Shown piece after piece: positions 35,101 to 46,991 of a DNA stretch of 64,000 nt. A model generated the notes under the pieces. It was given only the letters and a program-made list of their open reading frames with translations, was not told where the DNA came from and did no database searches. A program made the translations under genes and the position numbers. The stretch comes from Thozetella sp. PMI_491 (lineage: Eukaryota > Ascomycota > Sordariomycetes > Chaetosphaeriales > Chaetosphaeriaceae): the NCBI GenBank assembly GCA_021432635.1, contig MU270021.1, positions 752,594-816,593 on the forward strand, read 5' to 3'. Numbering within the stretch: the first letter of the stretch is position 1; the number at the start of each line of letters is the position of its first letter.

Positions 35101-38100
35101 GGGCACTTCGGGCGGTTCGGGTAGTTTTTGTTAAACAGAACACCACCTCGCCGGCAGGCGCAGGATGCACACACCGTACGGATGCGACCGAGATCAGATC
35201 CGACACCCCCCTATTTTAGAATGCAGCAGCGTAGAGAGCGCACGCCCGAGGCATCGCGGCGCAAGCGGGCTTTCGGCGCTTCTGCTGCAATTGAGTAATT
35301 ATCGCCCGGCGCCCCAAGGACCTGGTGGCCTAGACGGGGAAGACGGCCGGCTGGCCGTTCCGAGGTGCATCGCGGGAGCGGCCAAGTACCGGCCGGCGGC
35401 GATGGACCGCAGGAAGAAGGAGCTCGGCTCACCGACCCAGTATTTGCGTGCTGAGGGTGCCTCTGCCAAGCTCGCCTCGCCCAGGGTTGGCGGGATGTGG
35501 GTGTACCACTATACCACGTACCGTACCCAGGCTGGGGTGACATTAGGCTACGGCCTGGCCCCCGGGTTCTGCATCGTTCGGTGCTTTGGCCGAGTCGACC
35601 GTTGAGACGCCAGCCAGAGATCCATCGGAAAGTGCCGTTAGCTCAAGGAGACTATTAGCTATTAGCAGGAGGATACCCATCATTTCACCATGAGCCGTTT
35701 TCTTCAAGGGGTTCTCGACTTCTGGGCGCATCCCCAGGATTGCGTGGGGCAGACCGCAGGATTTAGACCTAAAAAGAGAATACTACGTACGACAGCAGAA
35801 AAGCAAAGCAGAAAAATCTGGGCGCGGGCAAGGGAGGAGGACAGGAGAGAATTTTTGCGACCCCCCCTGATCCCTGCTGACCGAGTTCTGTTCTGTTGCC
35901 GGGGCGGGAAAGCAGCAGGGGCGTCCCGCCGGTGTGCGGAGAGGCAGGAGCGATCCACGGGTGACCTATATTCGGACTCATTTCATTGGATGCATTGAGG
36001 GTACCATGAACCAGCGGAGAGGAACGAACCAGCGGACGCAAAGTCTGGTATGCAACACACATCCATGTTTCTTTTTCAGTTTCTTTTTTAGACTCTATGC
36101 AGTGTCGACGAGCGCATACTACATAGTGCAGGCTCGACGGGATATCCAAGGCGTGCGTACACCGGCTGACGAGCGCCGGCCGGCAACGCGCCCGCTCTTC
36201 GCGAGCTAGCTGCAGAACACCCACGCCTAGCACGATGCACGCCCGCACATCATGTCCCCGAACAGTGATATAACCCGTTCTGAAGCAGGTGCGGCACGAT
36301 GGTGCGCGGGAGCCCCGAGTGGTCGCACTGCTCCCAGCTCTGTGGTGCAAACTAAGGCAGCTTCGGCGCAGGTGTTGCGTCGACCACCAAGGCGAAGAGG
36401 GCCTTTGCTTTTTTTTTTTTTGTTGCTTGGGCCCGACGCTACGCTGTGCGCGGGGTCGTAGACGTTTCGGTATCTCAAATCCATATTGCGCCTACCTACC
36501 CAGATGGTCGCCTCTCAGCAGTCCGAACCAGGTAGAAGCTTGCCCAGATGCTTCGAAAGGGCAAACGAGCTCACGGCTCGATCCAATGTCTAATTGAGCC
36601 AGCTAATCGGCTGCCTTCCTGACGGTTGGGGCGAAGCTCATTCCGTCCCCGCAGACAACGGCGGCTTCATCAATCTGCGACGCCCTGGGCGCCCGCCATC
36701 GTCGTCCGGAGTCAATATCAGAAGCCGTAGGCCAATATATTCGCTGGCCAGCAGCGCCGGACATCATCTCTTGAAATATTGGCCCGGCGCTTTGATTGGG
36801 CAAGAGCCGCCTTCTCCGTGCCGCATCATTGGCAATGACCACCCCTCCACACCCCCGCCCCGAGGAGGACGTCTGGACCAATGCCGCAAAGTGCTTCCGT
36901 TCCTCAATCGCGAACCCCTCCGGGCAGGTGCCCGTCCTGGAGTGTCGGCAAACCTGGGCGGCACACAGACGTCGGGATGTGGGATGTGAAGGTTGCTCGT
37001 CTCTCCAAACCCTCGGCCCTGGTATCGTGAAGTTTTGGGCAGGTCCACCGTGCCAAGGGTGTCTGTCGTGCAAGGGGCGTGTCCCTATCCGGCAGCCCAA
37101 AAACGCGGACAGGGCAGATCGCCCAAGGGTTCCTGCGCCCCGGAAGTCACGTCACGGGTCACCTGGGCGCAGACACCTAGACGGGCATCCTCCTCGTGCT
37201 GGAAGACGTGGTCTGAATAAGAACCAGCTTATGTGCAGGCCGCCAGCTTTTTTTCACTCACAGGGACGGCTGGCTAATTACCGATGGTCCGCAGAAGCTT
37301 GCACAATGACAATGTGATTGCACTCGCTGTTGATCTCTTACTCTCTTCAGGAGTGGCCCATCGGTATCTTTGTCAGTACAAGCGCGGAGGACCTAAACTG
37401 GATCCCATGCGGTCCCAGCCTGGCCGGACAAGTGGGCTCGATCTCGAGGTCCCGAAGCTCAGGCCACGATCGACGGGATACCCTCGCGATCTCTGCTCTT
37501 ATCGATTTTCAAGTGTGCAGGTCGGAGATCTGAACAAGCTCTACTGCATTCGGAGTAGGAGAAGACTCGATGAGCTGCAAGAACCCCAGCGCCTAGGCCC
37601 TAGACAGCCGTTGACTCCGTGCGCAGGGGCAGATAATTGCTGGGATCCTCACCGAGAGCCCCAGTGGCTGGGAACCCCCTGGTCGGCTCGGTGTTTCCCG
37701 GCCCACCATTCTTTCTCAGCTGGTGCGGCAACGTATTAGGATCAGCCAGCGAGCGGTGGGGACGAAGCGAGAGCATGAGAAACGCCGTAACCCCCGTTGG
37801 AACTGTGATACAGCCCCCCCGCGATGTACGGGTACCTCGTAGTATGACAACGGGGAGCGCGTACGGCATGGCATCTCGCTTGTCAGGCAGGATGGAACTG
37901 CTAGGCAGTGGGACGCACCGAGCAGCGAGGCCCCCGCTAGTCATCCTGTGAGCGATAGCGTCACGCTAGCTTCTCCGCAACACTGGGCCCGCAAGACGGG
38001 GGCGGGAGTGCGATGTTAGGCCCTGACCCACGGCCATGGCAGGCGTAGCAGCTTCGGGATGCTGACATCCAGGGTGTTGGTCGCAAGCCTAACGGTTCAC

Positions 38101-38870
38101 ATCTGCAGCGGCTATCTCGCTCGCATATTGACAGGCCGGGGTCTTCAAGAAGCATAGACGGTAACGAAAGTCTCAGCGATGAGTCTAGGGGGGTTTGAAG
38201 TTGTGAGGAAGATGGGAATAGGGGCGAGGGCACGGCTGCGCTTGGAGCGGGAAGCCGTCGACACAAAAGTTCAGATGACCTGGCCTGACGTTCCTGCGAC
38301 TCAACATCCCCACCATTGCCCCTCGTCTCGTGGCTCACAATCTTGAAACTAGTTCTCATCCAAAATACCGGCTTTTCTCTCCCTCTCTCGATACAACTGG
38401 GAATGGGTATCCTACGTGCAAAAGACGATCGAGGCGGTGGGCTGGTCGTTGGCCCCGACGCCAACCGCCAACCCTCCCCTACCTCTTCATCTCGCTGCAT
38501 GGGCGCAGGACCTAAGCTGTGCTGCCGTTTTGGTAACCTCCTCGTGGCTTTTGCACCACAGGGGAGGGGGGGGGGGGGGTCAGATGGAGATCGAGCCGAT
38601 GTCAACCCGCAAAACCGAGTTGACGAGGGATCAGATCCGCGCTCCCTATCGATCTCGGCGCCGTTCCCTAGTTTCCAATCTGTCCAATGCTTGCTCTTAA
38701 CGGCCCGTTGTATACGCGTCACGGGTATAGTCTTGCGAGATCATCATGGCTAGCAGAGCTTGGACACCGGTAACAACCCGGACGAGGTTGTGCGTACCAT
38801 GTACGGAGTAATGAAGGTCCAGGTCCAGGCCAGTTCGTCAGATCCAGGCGAGAGCGCTAGAGCCGCCCCA

Positions 38871-38935
38871 ACCGACTACCGAACTCCACAAAGCGAACGG
38901 GCCACCGACTACCGGACTCCACGAGCGAACAGGCT
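38871..38935 (+). repeat. Direct repeat, two ~33-bp units
   Basis: Two adjacent copies of a unit beginning ACCGACTACC, at 38871 and 38904. They differ by a few substitutions and one indel. The divergence suggests an old duplication. It lies in the gene desert and no gene was assigned. Confidence 0.8.
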
Positions 38936-41900
38936 ACCAGCCAAAATGTGACCGATCTGAGGAAAGAGGAGGCCCAAATATCCACTACGGAGTCGTAGAG
39001 AAGACAGACGACGACTGAGGCGCGATGGGTGATCCCCCGAAGTGCCCTCTTCCCACTACGGCTCCGGATAGAGTTTCATACAATCGAGACTACTTTCTGG
39101 TCCGGCGGTCCGTCTGGATGAGGAACATGTCCTAGCGCAATGGGGCGTTGCCTCATCTGTACCGTCAGCCTTGATGATCCCAACCCGCCGCAGAGGGACC
39201 ACTAGGGTCATCTCGCTCCCCGACCTGACCGACGATTTCACACCCATGGGCGAAACCCCAGCTCGCCAGCGACTGCATCCAGGAGGAGAGAGCATCTGCA
39301 GCCCGCTGCAGGCCTCCGTCCCTAGCTACGCAGGCCAGGGCCAATGACCAGTTTGCCCGCTTCCTGTGGCGGGCCGCTGGAAGTCGGAAAGGGAAGGCTC
39401 GCTGCTAGCTACAGCACGGAGGTGGCAGCCGATTCATCATAACATTGGCCGCCACGCTCGCTTTTGGTGCTGTGCCCGTAGGTCCATCCGCCCGATCGTC
39501 CACACTAACACGGGACGGCGATCTACCGACAACCCTTTGGGCCCGACTAGACAGGTGTGATCAACCAGCGCCCGAGGAACACCCAGCGCCCCGGGGCGTT
39601 CTTTGGAGAGAGGGGCCATAGCGCTTGGGGCTAGTCACATCTTGCAGTACCAGTACCATGGATACCGCCTGAGCTAGCCTACCACGCGGAGCGCATCGTA
39701 ACTGTGGTAGTAGGATCTGTCTGTTAGCTCAGGAGCGAGCTTGCCCGTATGCGGCGCTTCCATCAGCGTTGCGCGAGGACCATCGTCGTCTGTCGTTTGA
39801 ACATGTGGTACTCGCCTATCTCAATTTCACCGTCCCAAGAGATGCGTCGCCGCGCCCCGAAAAACCTTCCCTTTTGGTCTTCAGCGCCCGGGCCAGCGAA
39901 ACCCGGCGGCTGTCGGCCGTGACATCCGGTCGTGTTGCCATGGACGCTGCAACCAGCTGCATTCCACCAATAGCGGCGGCCGGGCCCCCGGAGCACCACT
40001 GCACGGCATGATGGCCTTCGAGACTCTGGCTGCGGCGAGAGCAACCCCATTCTTCGCGACAGGTTGCTGTTTGTGTGCAAGGGGCCTGTCGGTGGGAGAG
40101 GAAAAGGAACATGTTGCAGCGGGGGTCGCAGCCATTCCAACTTGGCAGTCCGGATCGCCCCCCTGTGGACGTTTCTCCGTGATTGCATCCTGAGTCGTAA
40201 CCAGCCCGGACGCACGTGGATCTCTGGTGGTAATTGTAATTACATCAATAGAGTTGGGCCGGGGCCGCGTCCTGCCGTACGCTAGCCTGCCATTCGGGGG
40301 GGGGGGGTTCGAGCTACGAGGACGAAACCATGGACGGAAGAAGGAAAGTCTACGGCAGTCGGAGCAGAAGTTGTCGAGGCCGAGAGCAGCGCCAGAGGAT
40401 TTGGAATGCACACGATGGCGGAGGATGGGCCCTCCGTGTGCAGGTCTAGCTCCCTCAAAGTCGGGACGGCCGGTGCATCAAGAAGAGAGCCGTCCGGTCG
40501 CGTGAACCAAACAAAAGCTCGGCGCGAGGAATTTGGACGCAGGGCTTGGCAACCGTGCCTCAGCGGGCAGGCAAGGAATTGCACTATACGGAAACGGGAT
40601 TTTTGTCCCAGGTTCCCGGCGGCCGGTGCGCGCTGCTGGAACTTGTTCCTTCATAAGTTCCAACCGCCTTCGCGGCCGGCATCCCATAGCTTCCTACGAG
40701 CCGAGTCGAAACTTGACGGCTGGCCCAAATGCAAATCTTCAGACATCTAAGCCTTCCGGGTCATCTTAGCACGCCCTAACTGCCCTACGCTACCCTAGCT
40801 GCCCGAGCTCGAGATGACGGTGGCGCGACACGAGTTGGACGACAGCGCCAGTTTGCGCTTTGTCCTTCCCCATACCATAGGCGCGTGGCCCCTCGAGCCC
40901 CCTATAACCTGCGATCCAGTATAGCCTGCAAAAAGTAAATAGAGGGTATCCACAGGGCACTCTAGAAACACTTTAGAAGGTGTAACACGCAGGTGTGACG
41001 GTTCGATAGCCCCACCAGCTTAGCCTTTGTACCACTGAACCCCCGGGCCTTCCAGCATATGCCTGCTTCGTAGGCTTGCTGCTGCGGAGCCCTCCGTTGC
41101 TGCGGCCAAAGCTAATCCGGCGGGAACAAAAAAGAAAATGAGGATAGGCCGGCAAGCCGGCCGGCTCGGCGATTTTTCTCTCCCTGAGTCATGGGGTGGG
41201 CGTGGAAGAAAAGAAAGTAAAAAAGCAACGTGTAGATGTCTCATGCTCAATCAACCCTCAACCGCTGCAGCAGCCTTTACCAGCTCGACCAGGTTGCTGC
41301 CGTGTAACCGACCCCGCGCCTTCGGGGAGGTCAGCCGGTGGCTTGGAACCCGTTTGTGCGAGGTGGAAACCTTTCCGATTCGCAACCGGTGGTCTCAGGC
41401 AGAGATCTCGGGAACTGCCAACCCAATCTCCCAGCCCAGCGCGCTCTGGGCGAGCGGCTCTGTCCCAAGACAGCGCCCACTCAGTCGCCTTCGGAGCGCG
41501 CCCCCCCCATCCCCCCCTTCCTGCCTCTTCCACCCACCGCGGACAGCCGCAGCGGACCCGCTGCTTCCCGTTGTCGCCAGGTCGTACAGAACCGGTCCCG
41601 AACAACGGCGCCAGGACATTTGTTTTGCTACAGCAGCGCCGGCGGCGGCAATTGATGACCGGGCTATTCCCCCGAGACATGGATAGCCCTAGGCACGGGA
41701 CAATCGTGGGTGGCGTGTGTTTCCATCCAAGAGGGGGTGCATCCACATTGTCCACCATGTTCAGGTTTCCGGGGTTGTCCACGCCGCGCCCATCACCCCC
41801 CTCCCCCCCAATAGCGTATGCCTGCTCAGGGGCGTAATTGCTTCTCTTACTCACCCGCGGCCCAGGCTTCCCGTGTGCAGTGGTGCGAGCGAGATACGGC

Positions 41901-44105
41901 AACAGGGGGGATCTTGCTATTTCCAGACAACATTTCGGCCGCCTTTCCGTGTTTCTCCCCCAAGAAGAGGAAGCAGATCGGCAGCAGCCGCATTGATCGG
42001 TGCCCAAATCGGCGGGACAGAGAAAAATTAATCCCACACTATTACATATCCTGCCGGCCAGAAGCAGAAAGCAAGTCGTTCTCAAGGTTAGAAGCGAAGA
42101 GACGCAAGCCTGTCTCGGGCCCCGGCAACATGGTGGTCTCTGCGTCTCGCTCCCCCACACCCCCCCCCCCCCTCCACTTTCTCGCTCCCGCTTCCTTGTC
42201 TGTTCCCCCCCCCCCTGGAGAAGGAGAGGGAAGAACACGTCAAAGGAGATCTGAGGATCATGAGTTGCGATCCGATCACTGGACGGTCCGTTCGGGCCCA
42301 TCAAACCGCCGGGAAGGCGACCTATTTTCGTCTTTAACCTTCGCGGGATAGTCTCGTCGACAAAGATCGGACGAGGGGTCGGTGAGACGAATTATGTCAC
42401 AGACGCTTCCGCTCTGCGCTCGGCGGCCATGGCCGGAGCGTAACATTCTGTGGCCATTACGTGTTGTGACCGGCGTCTCGACGGGGGGGAGGAGACCCCT
42501 TCCGGCCCAAACCCAAGAAACTGTGTCGGGAGGGCAATAATTCCGCTCCTAAGGCCATGGGGGCCTCACAGGCTCGCTCGGCAAGACGATGCAGTGGTAA
42601 GACGGGGCCTGTCGGCCCTGGGATATGCAGAGTACTGCGCTTGCGCCATGGCGACGAATGGAACGAATGGCACGACGGAAGGCCGGGCTGCACGCACACG
42701 CCCTTGCTTCCCTGACCTCACCCCTCCCCCCCCTTTTCCTTCCTCCCTGGGACGTTCCCCGTCGGCTGGTGAAGCCGCAGGCAATGTCGTGGCGCGGCCG
42801 TCACCAACCGCAGGGTCAGGACGGCACGTTGGGTGAACCGAAATGCGAGAGATGAACCAGCACACGCCCGACCGTGGTCGACCGACACCTTCACGCGCCG
42901 TAATTGCCGAGTGTACTTTCTTTGCCCTCCCCTCCCCCCTCTCCTTCCCCCCCAGGGCGGTACTGCGATGCTCATTCGCCAGCCTGCCGAAAATGCACGT
43001 CGTCATCCGCTTGCTCAGACAGTGTCGCTGCTTGCTTCGAATTTGGCAATCGCCTCGCCGGCTCACTCCGTAGGCAGGCGTCCACCGTCCCCGCCCGAGA
43101 CTGCCTCAGTGCAGATCTTGCCCCCATGACGATGCAATGGCATAATCATGTTCGCCGGCGAACAGGTGCCCCTACTTGGTACGGTGGTATCCCGAAGGCT
43201 GTCCTGCAATCAGAAGCCAAGGGTCTGGTCTCTCAGTGGTGGTGCATCGTACAAGAATCGGGCAGCGGTACCCAGCGTGCCAGAGGATCGGTCCAGCGGC
43301 CGAGCGGCCGGCGTGCGGGACAAGGTTTTTTTTTTCCTTTGCTTTTTTGCTCGTGTTCCCCTTTCAGGGGCATGCAGAATGTGTTTGTGTTTGGCATGTC
43401 ATCATCTCGGTCGGCAGCCACGCCGTTTGCTTACAGACAAGGGGAGGCACAACGCGCGAGTCTTGCAGGTCGATATCGTGTCGCGATATTGACCACGCCC
43501 CTAGCCTGCCGCATCTCCCTTGCAATCTCAGGCACCGCGACGTGGCCACGCGAGGCAGGCGGGCAGGAACGAGCCTAAAGGAAGCGTTGCCTCCTCCATC
43601 CTCCACGGGTCCCTGTATGGGTGCTGCCTTCGATGCAGTGCCGGTGGGCCCTCGTTTCCTCCCCCACCCTGGCTGCTCCTACGGGAACAGGCGGTCGGCA
43701 GCCGGCAGCGGCGCCGGATTGCGGCTTAGCACCCTTTGTACGACCAATATCTAGGGTCCAAACACGCCAGGGCAGGGGAAAAAAAAAAAGAGGCAATGGT
43801 ATAGGGGGGAGGCTCCATAGCTCCACGAGCCTGGTGGAAACGCCCACAATCCACAGAGCGGCCAACCATTAGGAGAGGCGATCGGTCGGCCATCATGGCC
43901 GGCTATGTTGAGATCTCTCCCGCCCGTCCCGCGCCGAGCCATTTTGCCATCTGGGGCCTCGGCCCTAGCGCATAGAATCGAAGATTATGATGACGAAGCG
44001 CTGCCAGCGCGACTTGGGTCGGGTGGATCTTCGCACACCTGGCGGGTTGCCATCTACCCAAACGTCGGACCACGTCCCCATCGTATGTTTGCGATCATGT
44101 TCAAG

Positions 44106-44145
44106 ATGAATGCCTTATTATGAATGCCTTATTATGAATGTCTTA
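44106..44145 (+). repeat. 14-bp tandem repeat, nearly three units
   Basis: Two perfect copies of ATGAATGCCTTATT (44106-44119 and 44120-44133) and a third partial, slightly diverged copy. It marks the transition to more AT-rich DNA. A looser TGTGCCTTGTCC repeat follows near 44175-44205. Confidence 0.9.
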
Positions 44146-46764
44146 GGGGAGAGGTGCTACATTGCCTTTCTTCGTGTGCCTTGTCCTCTTTGTGTGCCTT
44201 GTCCCCTGCCTTGGAATCTATGGGGGCTTTTGTCGGGTTCTCGGGATCTCAGCAAAACACCGTCGCTTCTGACATGTGAAATGGTAGAGAAACAGTACGC
44301 AATTGCGTAACTTGGCGCGAACTAAGACCCAGGCGATCGTATCCATGCTATTGTCTCATACAAAAGTAAGAGAAGTTAAGCTTGACTACCTAGCTATTGC
44401 ATGATATGTCTTCTCGACTAGTGTAGATATCTCGCTAAGTCTGTAGCCAGACGTCAGGTTTTCCTCAAAACTGCTTCTCTCCTGGCAGTTAGCATACTCA
44501 AGGTGGCAACTGAGCCTGGAACGTCCGTCCTGGCCATTAGCGTGACGATCTAGGACACTCGAAACCATCCGCGGGCCAGGATACGTGTTTCTGTATTCAA
44601 CTGCCCACTTGAATATTGTTTGCTCAAGCAGAGAGCGGCTCCGTAAGGAAAGGTTCATGTGCTTTGGCGCGGTGGCACTGAGCTAGGGGACCTATGGTGG
44701 CTCGCACAAGAGAGATCTTGTCAACTTAGGCTGATTTTTGTTCAAAGCGAGGTAGGAGTGCCCCTGGCTCCCTTCGTTGGAGAACAAGGTAGCTTCACGC
44801 TGGCCTAGGACTTCCTTGAGTAGAGGTACTTGCTTCCTAGAGTCGCGGCACTTCCCGGAGTAGAGCTACTTCTCCGTGAGGTATGTGCCTAGCGAACGAC
44901 GCTATATACTTGCGGGAAACAACAACTCAAGGGGCTTTGGCTAAAAGAACGACCATGATTTTAGGTTTCAAATAACTGGAGATCTGACCACACCTCCTGC
45001 TGCAGAAAGTCAAGCCATCGTTAGCCGTCGAGCATTGTCCAGCAACTACCTGCGATGACTCGTGATGCAGTAACTGGGACAAAGCCTGCAGGGTACATGG
45101 CCGCACTGATATCACACCCAGTCAATCTTCCGTAACTACCGATTTGGAAGCGTTCATCGTTGTGTACGTAAACGCTAGGTTCAGCCGGTAACGCGCTGCA
45201 GCCTCCCATGTTCTTCATCTATCATGCATCATCAGTAAGATCAACTTTATATATATTTATCTCTGTCGTAGCTTTTCCAGTCATGACACGGCTTAATAGT
45301 GCCTAGATTGATTCTTAGGTAGCGAAGGGCATTCATTAAAGCGCATAGGTTGATCATGGGTTGAGAGAACAACTTGTAGTCGGCCACCCACAGTCGAACA
45401 CTATATATCATTTCAAGGTAATGCGGTTGGGAACGGAGACCAAAATTTCTCTACATACAGCCCAAGCCCTGACGGACGATAGAAAATCAACTAGCCCTGA
45501 AAGATGTCCTAGCTCGCCTACCATTACGTTTTGATATCGGTACGTACAGCTCTGTCTATGTGCCCAAGACAAGCATCGTGTACGTATCAACGGTTCAAAG
45601 TACTGCTACAAAGACGCTCGCCGAGAATGAAGTAACGACATGTACAGGTTCTGACCCCGCATGGGCAAATCATGAATAAGACTGATCGGCCCCATATCAA
45701 CTCGAGCACCAGACCGGCCGGATCAGGAGTCGGGAGTCGGGGGTCGGGAGTCGGGTATCTCCTCAACGGCGGCTTCAGCCCTGATGGTGGTGCGACAAGA
45801 AGGGTTTACACCATTGGAATCTACCATTGAAGTCTTCTCACCCTCTGAGAGTCGTCGGTCTCAAGTGCCAAGGCTACGGCCGCGCGTCAGGGAACTGGCC
45901 GCTGTCGATGAGATTACCTATTTAGCTGTAGTAGCTCCTTTAGGTCTCTGCTAGCCAACGACCAAACTAGTTTCTAGAGCTATGTCTTAATCGAGAAATA
46001 AAGCGGAGTAAAGTCAGACTTTCAGGGGATAGGTGAGGATGATGGTACCGGCTTGAAGAGTCGCCGTGATGCCCCTGACCGACCTAGAGTAGGAGTAGAA
46101 TAGCTATAAATTCACCGGGGAACTTCCAAGGTTCTCTACGGAACTTTCTGACGACGGTAAGCAAGCTAGTCCAATGTATGTAGCTCCAAGGTAGACAGAC
46201 ATTAGATCAGCATCTCGTCATCTGATCTAGCTATGCAGGAGCCACCTACGCTCAAGCACAACCCGACGGGCTGGGGAACTTGTGCGACATACTAGGGGCT
46301 GCTAAGACGTGTGAAAATCTCACTAGACGTCGAGCTTTCCCAGACAGAGTTCCCAAGGGCCCAAAAAGTCAGTGCGATCTGCAGCTGGCTCAAATTACCC
46401 CGTACGGTAGTGCGTAGTAGGCCGCTGGCTGCCTCAGTCGCACGGATGATGAGCGTTGGCCGCCCCGTCCCGCGCCCTCTTGGCGCCCGACTTCGAGATG
46501 AGGAGCATCGCCAATACGACGAGAGGCACCGTCACTGCTAGCCACCGCGGTGGGTGGGTAAAATTTACACTTGGCCAGGATATGGGTGGTTTCTTGAAGG
46601 GCCGGTTACTGAGGGTGCGCTAGTCAGGTTCGACGCCTCCGGGGCCGGTGTTCGCCGGTTTGCGACGCCATCCCGCGCTGGTGGCCAACCGGACCAGAGA
46701 AATTCTTTCCGGGCTCCGCAGATAGCTGGCACCGTCTAGCCCACGCAGACGGGAACTTAGTCAA
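44146..46764. other. Gene desert, AT-richer part (2.6 kb)
   Basis: This part looks lower in GC and richer in TA steps than its flanks, with only short open frames (90 codons at most). A 90-codon frame at 44386-44658 (minus) has no recognisable domain. The composition could reflect old repeat-induced point mutation of a mobile element, but no element was identified. The region ends at the TATA element of the adenine deaminase gene. Confidence 0.4.
45726..45755 (+). repeat. 7-bp G-rich tandem repeat with G-quadruplex pattern
   Basis: About four units of GGAGTCG (one unit GGGGTCG). From 45732 it reads as four G runs of at least three separated by loops AGTC, TC and AGTC, which is the canonical G-quadruplex pattern. 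About 1.2 kb upstream of the adenine deaminase start. Folding or function is not shown. Confidence 0.8.
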
Positions 46765-46771
46765 TATAAAA
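46765..46771 (+). promoter_or_regulatory. Possible TATA box of adenine deaminase
   Basis: TATAAAA, 221 nt upstream of the chosen ATG (46992). Plausible if the leader is about 150-190 nt. Confidence 0.4.
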
Positions 46772-46991
46772 TGCCCGCTCAGGGCTGGATAGCGCACGTC
46801 CCGGTTGGCTTGGTTCTAAAACAATATTTGGCACGGAGCGAGCTCCGGGGGCATCTTCTGACTCCCGCGAATACTGAGTGCCGAGCACCGGACGAGCGCC
46901 ACGGGCGACAGTAGCTCAAGACGGCTGCGGCATCGACAGCCCCGGCATCGACACCCCTACCAGAACGAAAGAAGCTTTGCTGCCACACGTC

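Larger units (their letters stand above)
29608..44105. other. Gene desert, GC-rich part (14.5 kb)
   Basis: No exon set with a recognisable domain was found on either strand. Many stop-free frames exist (largest 348 codons at 41258-42304, minus), but they overlap antisense partners of similar length, are Pro/Arg/Ser/Gly-biased and resemble chance frames in GC-rich DNA. Simple sequence is frequent: (GGT)6 at 30008-30025, an A run near 30186-30200, three ATAGCTCC units at 32138-32161, T runs near 36411 and 43326, a G run near 38567-38579, a C run near 42160-42171, and a 33-bp direct repeat at 38871-38935. It may hold long leaders, non-coding transcripts or decayed repeats. Confidence 0.5.

Noticed and set aside
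37961-38722. 253-codon minus-strand frame
   Set aside because: Low complexity (Ser/Pro/Arg), overlapped by long plus-strand frames, no recognisable motif.
40988-41060. tRNA-like or SINE-like promoter boxes on the minus strand (GGTTCAGTGGTA ... TATCGAACC)
   Set aside because: Box spacing is right, but D-, anticodon and T-stems do not pair and no acceptor stem was found. It could be a degenerate pol III remnant; not supported as a tRNA.
41258-42304. 348-codon open frame on the minus strand in the desert
   Set aside because: No domain, no consistent fold pattern, biased Arg/Gly/Pro composition and overlapping frames of 182-213 codons on the other strand. Best explained as chance in GC-rich DNA.
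42904-43578. 224-codon plus-strand frame starting with a Cys-containing stretch that hints at a zinc cluster
   Set aside because: The Cys spacing (YCDAHSPACRKC) is suggestive, but no basic C-x2-C-x6-C half precedes it, no splice-joined partner was found and no regulator body follows.
44386-44658. 90-codon minus-strand frame in AT-richer DNA
   Set aside because: Isolated, without domain or adjacent exon. Could be a gene fragment but unsupported.
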